Origin: an uncultured Brevundimonas sp.
GTDB taxonomy: Bacteria > Pseudomonadota > Alphaproteobacteria > Caulobacterales > Caulobacteraceae
DNA: 8,980 nucleotides
NCBI GenBank assembly: GCA_946885435.1
Contig: CAMPGL010000084.1
Coordinates: 1 to 8,980, forward strand
Direction of reading: 5' to 3'
Under the pieces are notes generated by a model. It was not told the origin of the DNA and did not search any database. It saw nothing but the letters and a program-made list of their open reading frames with translations. Made by a program: the position numbers and the translations under genes. Below are positions 6,873 through 8,980 of this stretch, one piece after another (position 1 is the stretch's first letter; each line of letters begins with the position of its first letter).

Positions 6873-7892
6873 ATGAACATGCCAGCCCTTCTCACCACCG
6901 TCGCCGCCCTAGCGATCGCCGGCGTCGCCGTCGCCCAGGAGGCGCCGACCCCGCGCGAAGTGGACATCATCCGCCGCGGCGACGACCTTCCGGCGCCGCT
7001 CGCCGCCTCCGGGCCGCGCCATCATGTCGTCAATCTCGAGACCACCGAGGTCATCGGCCAGCTCGAGGACGGGACGTCCTACACCTACTGGACCTACAAC
7101 GACCGGGTGCCCGGGCCTTTCATCCGCGTCCGGCTCGGCGACACCGTCGAGGTGAACCTCCACAATCCCTCGGTCAGCCGAGAGTCCCACAATGTGGACT
7201 TTCATGCGGCGTCGGGACCGGAGGGCGGGGCCGCAGCTACCAACGTCGACCCTGGAGAGTCCGGGAGTTTCACCTTTCGGGCGCTCGCTCCGGGGCTCTA
7301 CGTCTATCACTGCGCTATGCCGAGGGTCTCCCGGCACCTCTCACACGGCATGTACGGCCTGATCCTGGTCGAGCCCGAAGGCGGCCTGCCGGCGGTGGAC
7401 CACGAGTTCTACGTGATGCAGGGGGAGATCTACACCGAGGAGGCCATGAGCACCCCCGGCCTGCTCACCGAGAGCATCGAGAACCTGCTGAACGAGCAGC
7501 CGACCTATTATGTGATGAACGGGGCCTTCAAGGCCCTGACCGGCGACAACGCGCTCCAGGTCGAGGTCGGGGACACCGCCCGCATCTACTTCGGCGTCGG
7601 TGGCCCGAACAAGGCCTCCAGCTTCCACGTGATCGGCGAGATCTTCGACAACGTCTACAATCTCGGCTCGCTGGTCAGCCCGCCGGTCGAGGACGTGCAG
7701 ACCGTGCTGGTCCCCCCGGGCGGCGCCACGGTGGTGGACCTGACCTTCGAAGTCCCCGGCAGCTACATCATGGTCGACCATGCGCTCAGCCGCGTCGATC
7801 GCGGCGCCGCGGGCATCATCGAGGTCACCGGGCCGCAGGACCCGGACGTCTTCCGCGGCGACGCGGCCGCCCACGATCACAGCGCGCACTGA
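6873..7892 (+). CDS. nirK: Copper-containing nitrite reductase, class II (AniA-like)
   Basis: NirK reduces nitrite to nitric oxide in the periplasm, taking electrons from a small copper protein or cytochrome c. The 339-residue precursor starts at the ATG at 6873 with GGGAG 5 nt upstream. It has a Sec signal peptide with likely cleavage AVA|QE after residue 21, then two cupredoxin domains. All metal ligands are present. Type 1 copper: His106, Cys147, His155, Met160. Type 2 copper: His111, His146, His303. Catalytic residues: Asp109 (HNVDFH) and His252 (SSFHVIGEIF). The short HCAMPRVSRHLSHGM loop and the GMYGLILVEPEGGLP segment match the Neisseria AniA type rather than the longer loop of Alcaligenes/Achromobacter enzymes. 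It ends in a short His-rich tail, HDHSAH. It is divergent from the restriction gene (139 bp) and convergent with the copper ATPase (30 bp). An in-frame upstream extension to 6672 is rejected because it overlaps the other gene and precedes the signal peptide. Confidence 0.96.
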   Translation: MNMPALLTTVAALAIAGVAVAQEAPTPREVDIIRRGDDLPAPLAASGPRHHVVNLETTEVIGQLEDGTSYTYWTYNDRVPGPFIRVRLGDTVEVNLHNPSVSRESHNVDFHAASGPEGGAAATNVDPGESGSFTFRALAPGLYVYHCAMPRVSRHLSHGMYGLILVEPEGGLPAVDHEFYVMQGEIYTEEAMSTPGLLTESIENLLNEQPTYYVMNGAFKALTGDNALQVEVGDTARIYFGVGGPNKASSFHVIGEIFDNVYNLGSLVSPPVEDVQTVLVPPGGATVVDLTFEVPGSYIMVDHALSRVDRGAAGIIEVTGPQDPDVFRGDAAAHDHSAH

Positions 7893-7922
7893 GACCGCCG
7901 CGGCACGCGCACCACCTTCCCA

Positions 7923-8980
7923 TCAGGTCAGCCGAACGGCTCTCAGTCTGAGGGCATTGCCGACCACCGAGACGGAGGACAGCGCCATGGCGGCGGCCGC
8001 AACGGCGGGTGATAGGAGCCAGCCCGTCAGCGGGAACAGGACTCCGGCCGCCAGGGGGATCCCGGCCGTGTTGTAGGCAAAGGCCAGCACCAGGTTCTGT
8101 CGGATGTTGCCCATCACCGCGTGGCTGAGGCGTCGGGCGCGGACGATACCGGTGAGGTCGCCTCTGAGCAGCGTGATGCCCGCGCTTTCGATCGCGACGT
8201 CCGTGCCTGTGCCCATGGCGATGCCGACGTCCGCCGCGGCAAGGGCCGGCGCATCGTTTACGCCGTCACCGGCCATTGCCACCACGCGGCCCTCCCGGCG
8301 CAACGCTTCGATGACCGCCTGCTTCTGCTCCGGTAGCACATCGGCCTGCACCTCGGAGATGCCGAGCCCCCGAGCGACGGCTTCGGCGGTGGTGCGATTG
8401 TCGCCGGTGAGCATGATGACCCGGATGCCTTCGCGCTCGAGCGCTTCGAGCGCAGCAGGGGTGGTGTCCTTGACCCGGTCGGCCACGGCGACCACCCCGC
8501 CAGGCTCGCCATCGACGGCGACCAACACGGAAGTAGCTCCCTGCCGCCGATGGGCGTCGGCTCGAGCGGCGAGCTCGGTCGTGTCCACGCCGCGGCTGGC
8601 CAGCCAAGCGGTGTTGCCGACCGCCACGCTGCGCCCATTGACCAGGCCGACAACACCCTTTCCCGTCGGCGCGTCGAACTCGTCGGCCGGAAGGATTTGG
8701 AGTCCACGGTCCCGGGCGGCGGTGACTACCGCCAAGCCGATCGGATGTTGGCTGGCCAGCTCGACGGAGGCGACCATCGCGAGCAGTTCCTCCTCGTCGA
8801 AGCCGGGCGCCGGTGAGATAGCGGTCACGACCGGTCGGCCCTCGGTGAGCGTGCCCGTCTTGTCGACCACCAGGGTGTCCACCTTTTCCAGACGCTCCAG
8901 GGCCTCGGCGTTCTTGACCAGCACGCCCGCCCGTGCGCCGCGGCCGACGCCGACCATGATCGACATGGGCGTGGCAAGTC
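7923..8980 (-). CDS. copA: Cu+-exporting P1B-type ATPase, C-terminal part
   Basis: This inner-membrane pump should drive copper(I) out of the cytosol by ATP hydrolysis. The frame is open to the window edge, reading (G)LATPMSIMVGVG, so about 351 of roughly 750-850 residues are visible. Metal-binding domains, TM1-6 and the CPC motif lie outside. Numbered from the Met at 8966: phosphorylation motif DKTGT with Asp35, the P1B hallmark His74-Pro75 (SQHPIG), TGDN at 187-190, and hinge GDGVNDAP at 233-240. The last two membrane helices (~289-311 and 317-337) carry the Cu+-type signatures YN (298-299) and MALSS (327-331). The Met at 8966 is internal, not the start. The stop is 30 bp from the convergent nirK stop with no clear terminator between. 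A silver role is possible; zinc or cadmium is unlikely given YN and MxxSS. Confidence 0.95.
   Translation of the reverse strand, partial: LATPMSIMVGVGRGARAGVLVKNAEALERLEKVDTLVVDKTGTLTEGRPVVTAISPAPGFDEEELLAMVASVELASQHPIGLAVVTAARDRGLQILPADEFDAPTGKGVVGLVNGRSVAVGNTAWLASRGVDTTELAARADAHRRQGATSVLVAVDGEPGGVVAVADRVKDTTPAALEALEREGIRVIMLTGDNRTTAEAVARGLGISEVQADVLPEQKQAVIEALRREGRVVAMAGDGVNDAPALAAADVGIAMGTGTDVAIESAGITLLRGDLTGIVRARRLSHAVMGNIRQNLVLAFAYNTAGIPLAAGVLFPLTGWLLSPAVAAAAMALSSVSVVGNALRLRAVRLT

Noticed and set aside
8258..8707. Alternative minus-strand frames inside the copper ATPase region
   Set aside because: They are shadows: the overlapping frame carries all the P-type ATPase motifs without interruption.

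Overview
The window is high-GC DNA, most likely from an alphaproteobacterium; Caulobacterales is my guess from gene style and is not proven. It joins a conserved housekeeping end to accessory genes and then to a copper/nitrite module. No CRISPR array, rRNA gene or insertion sequence is visible.

Left end (1-908): the C-terminal half of guaA (GMP synthase) enters from outside the window. A complete tRNA-Lys(TTT) gene lies convergent to it, 7 bp away. Next comes a probable integrated element. A tyrosine recombinase (943-2028, minus) ends 34 bp from the 5' end of the tRNA. A 64-residue unknown gene overlaps its start. A cluster of short ACAAAACAA-type inverted repeats sits between the tRNA and the integrase.

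Middle (2195-6733): about 650 bp without a convincing gene holds an extreme AT-rich tract and a strong terminator-like hairpin. Then come a 95-residue Trp-rich acidic protein of unknown function and a large single-chain restriction-modification enzyme of the MmeI (type IIL) family, both on the minus strand. The enzyme has a D-X9-EXK nuclease motif at almost the same residue numbers as in MmeI, followed by methyltransferase motifs. The stretch encoding the late methyltransferase and target-recognition part is clearly lower in GC than the rest, which suggests replacement of the specificity region. Integrase plus self-contained restriction enzyme beside guaA/tRNA fits a small defence island. Its right boundary is not visible.

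Right end (6808-8980): a class II (AniA-like) copper nitrite reductase gene, nirK, reads rightward, divergent from the restriction gene. It is preceded by a TTG-N8-CAA site suited to an FNR/NnrR-type regulator, with a well-spaced -10-like element. Convergent to it, 30 bp away, is the C-terminal part of a Cu+-exporting P1B-type ATPase that runs off the window. Together they suggest periplasmic nitrite reduction next to copper homeostasis.

I found no wholly new system. The most interesting points are the guaA/tRNA-Lys/integrase junction with its repeats, the mosaic restriction enzyme with a winged-helix-like C-terminal tail, and the small unknown gene between integrase and restriction enzyme.
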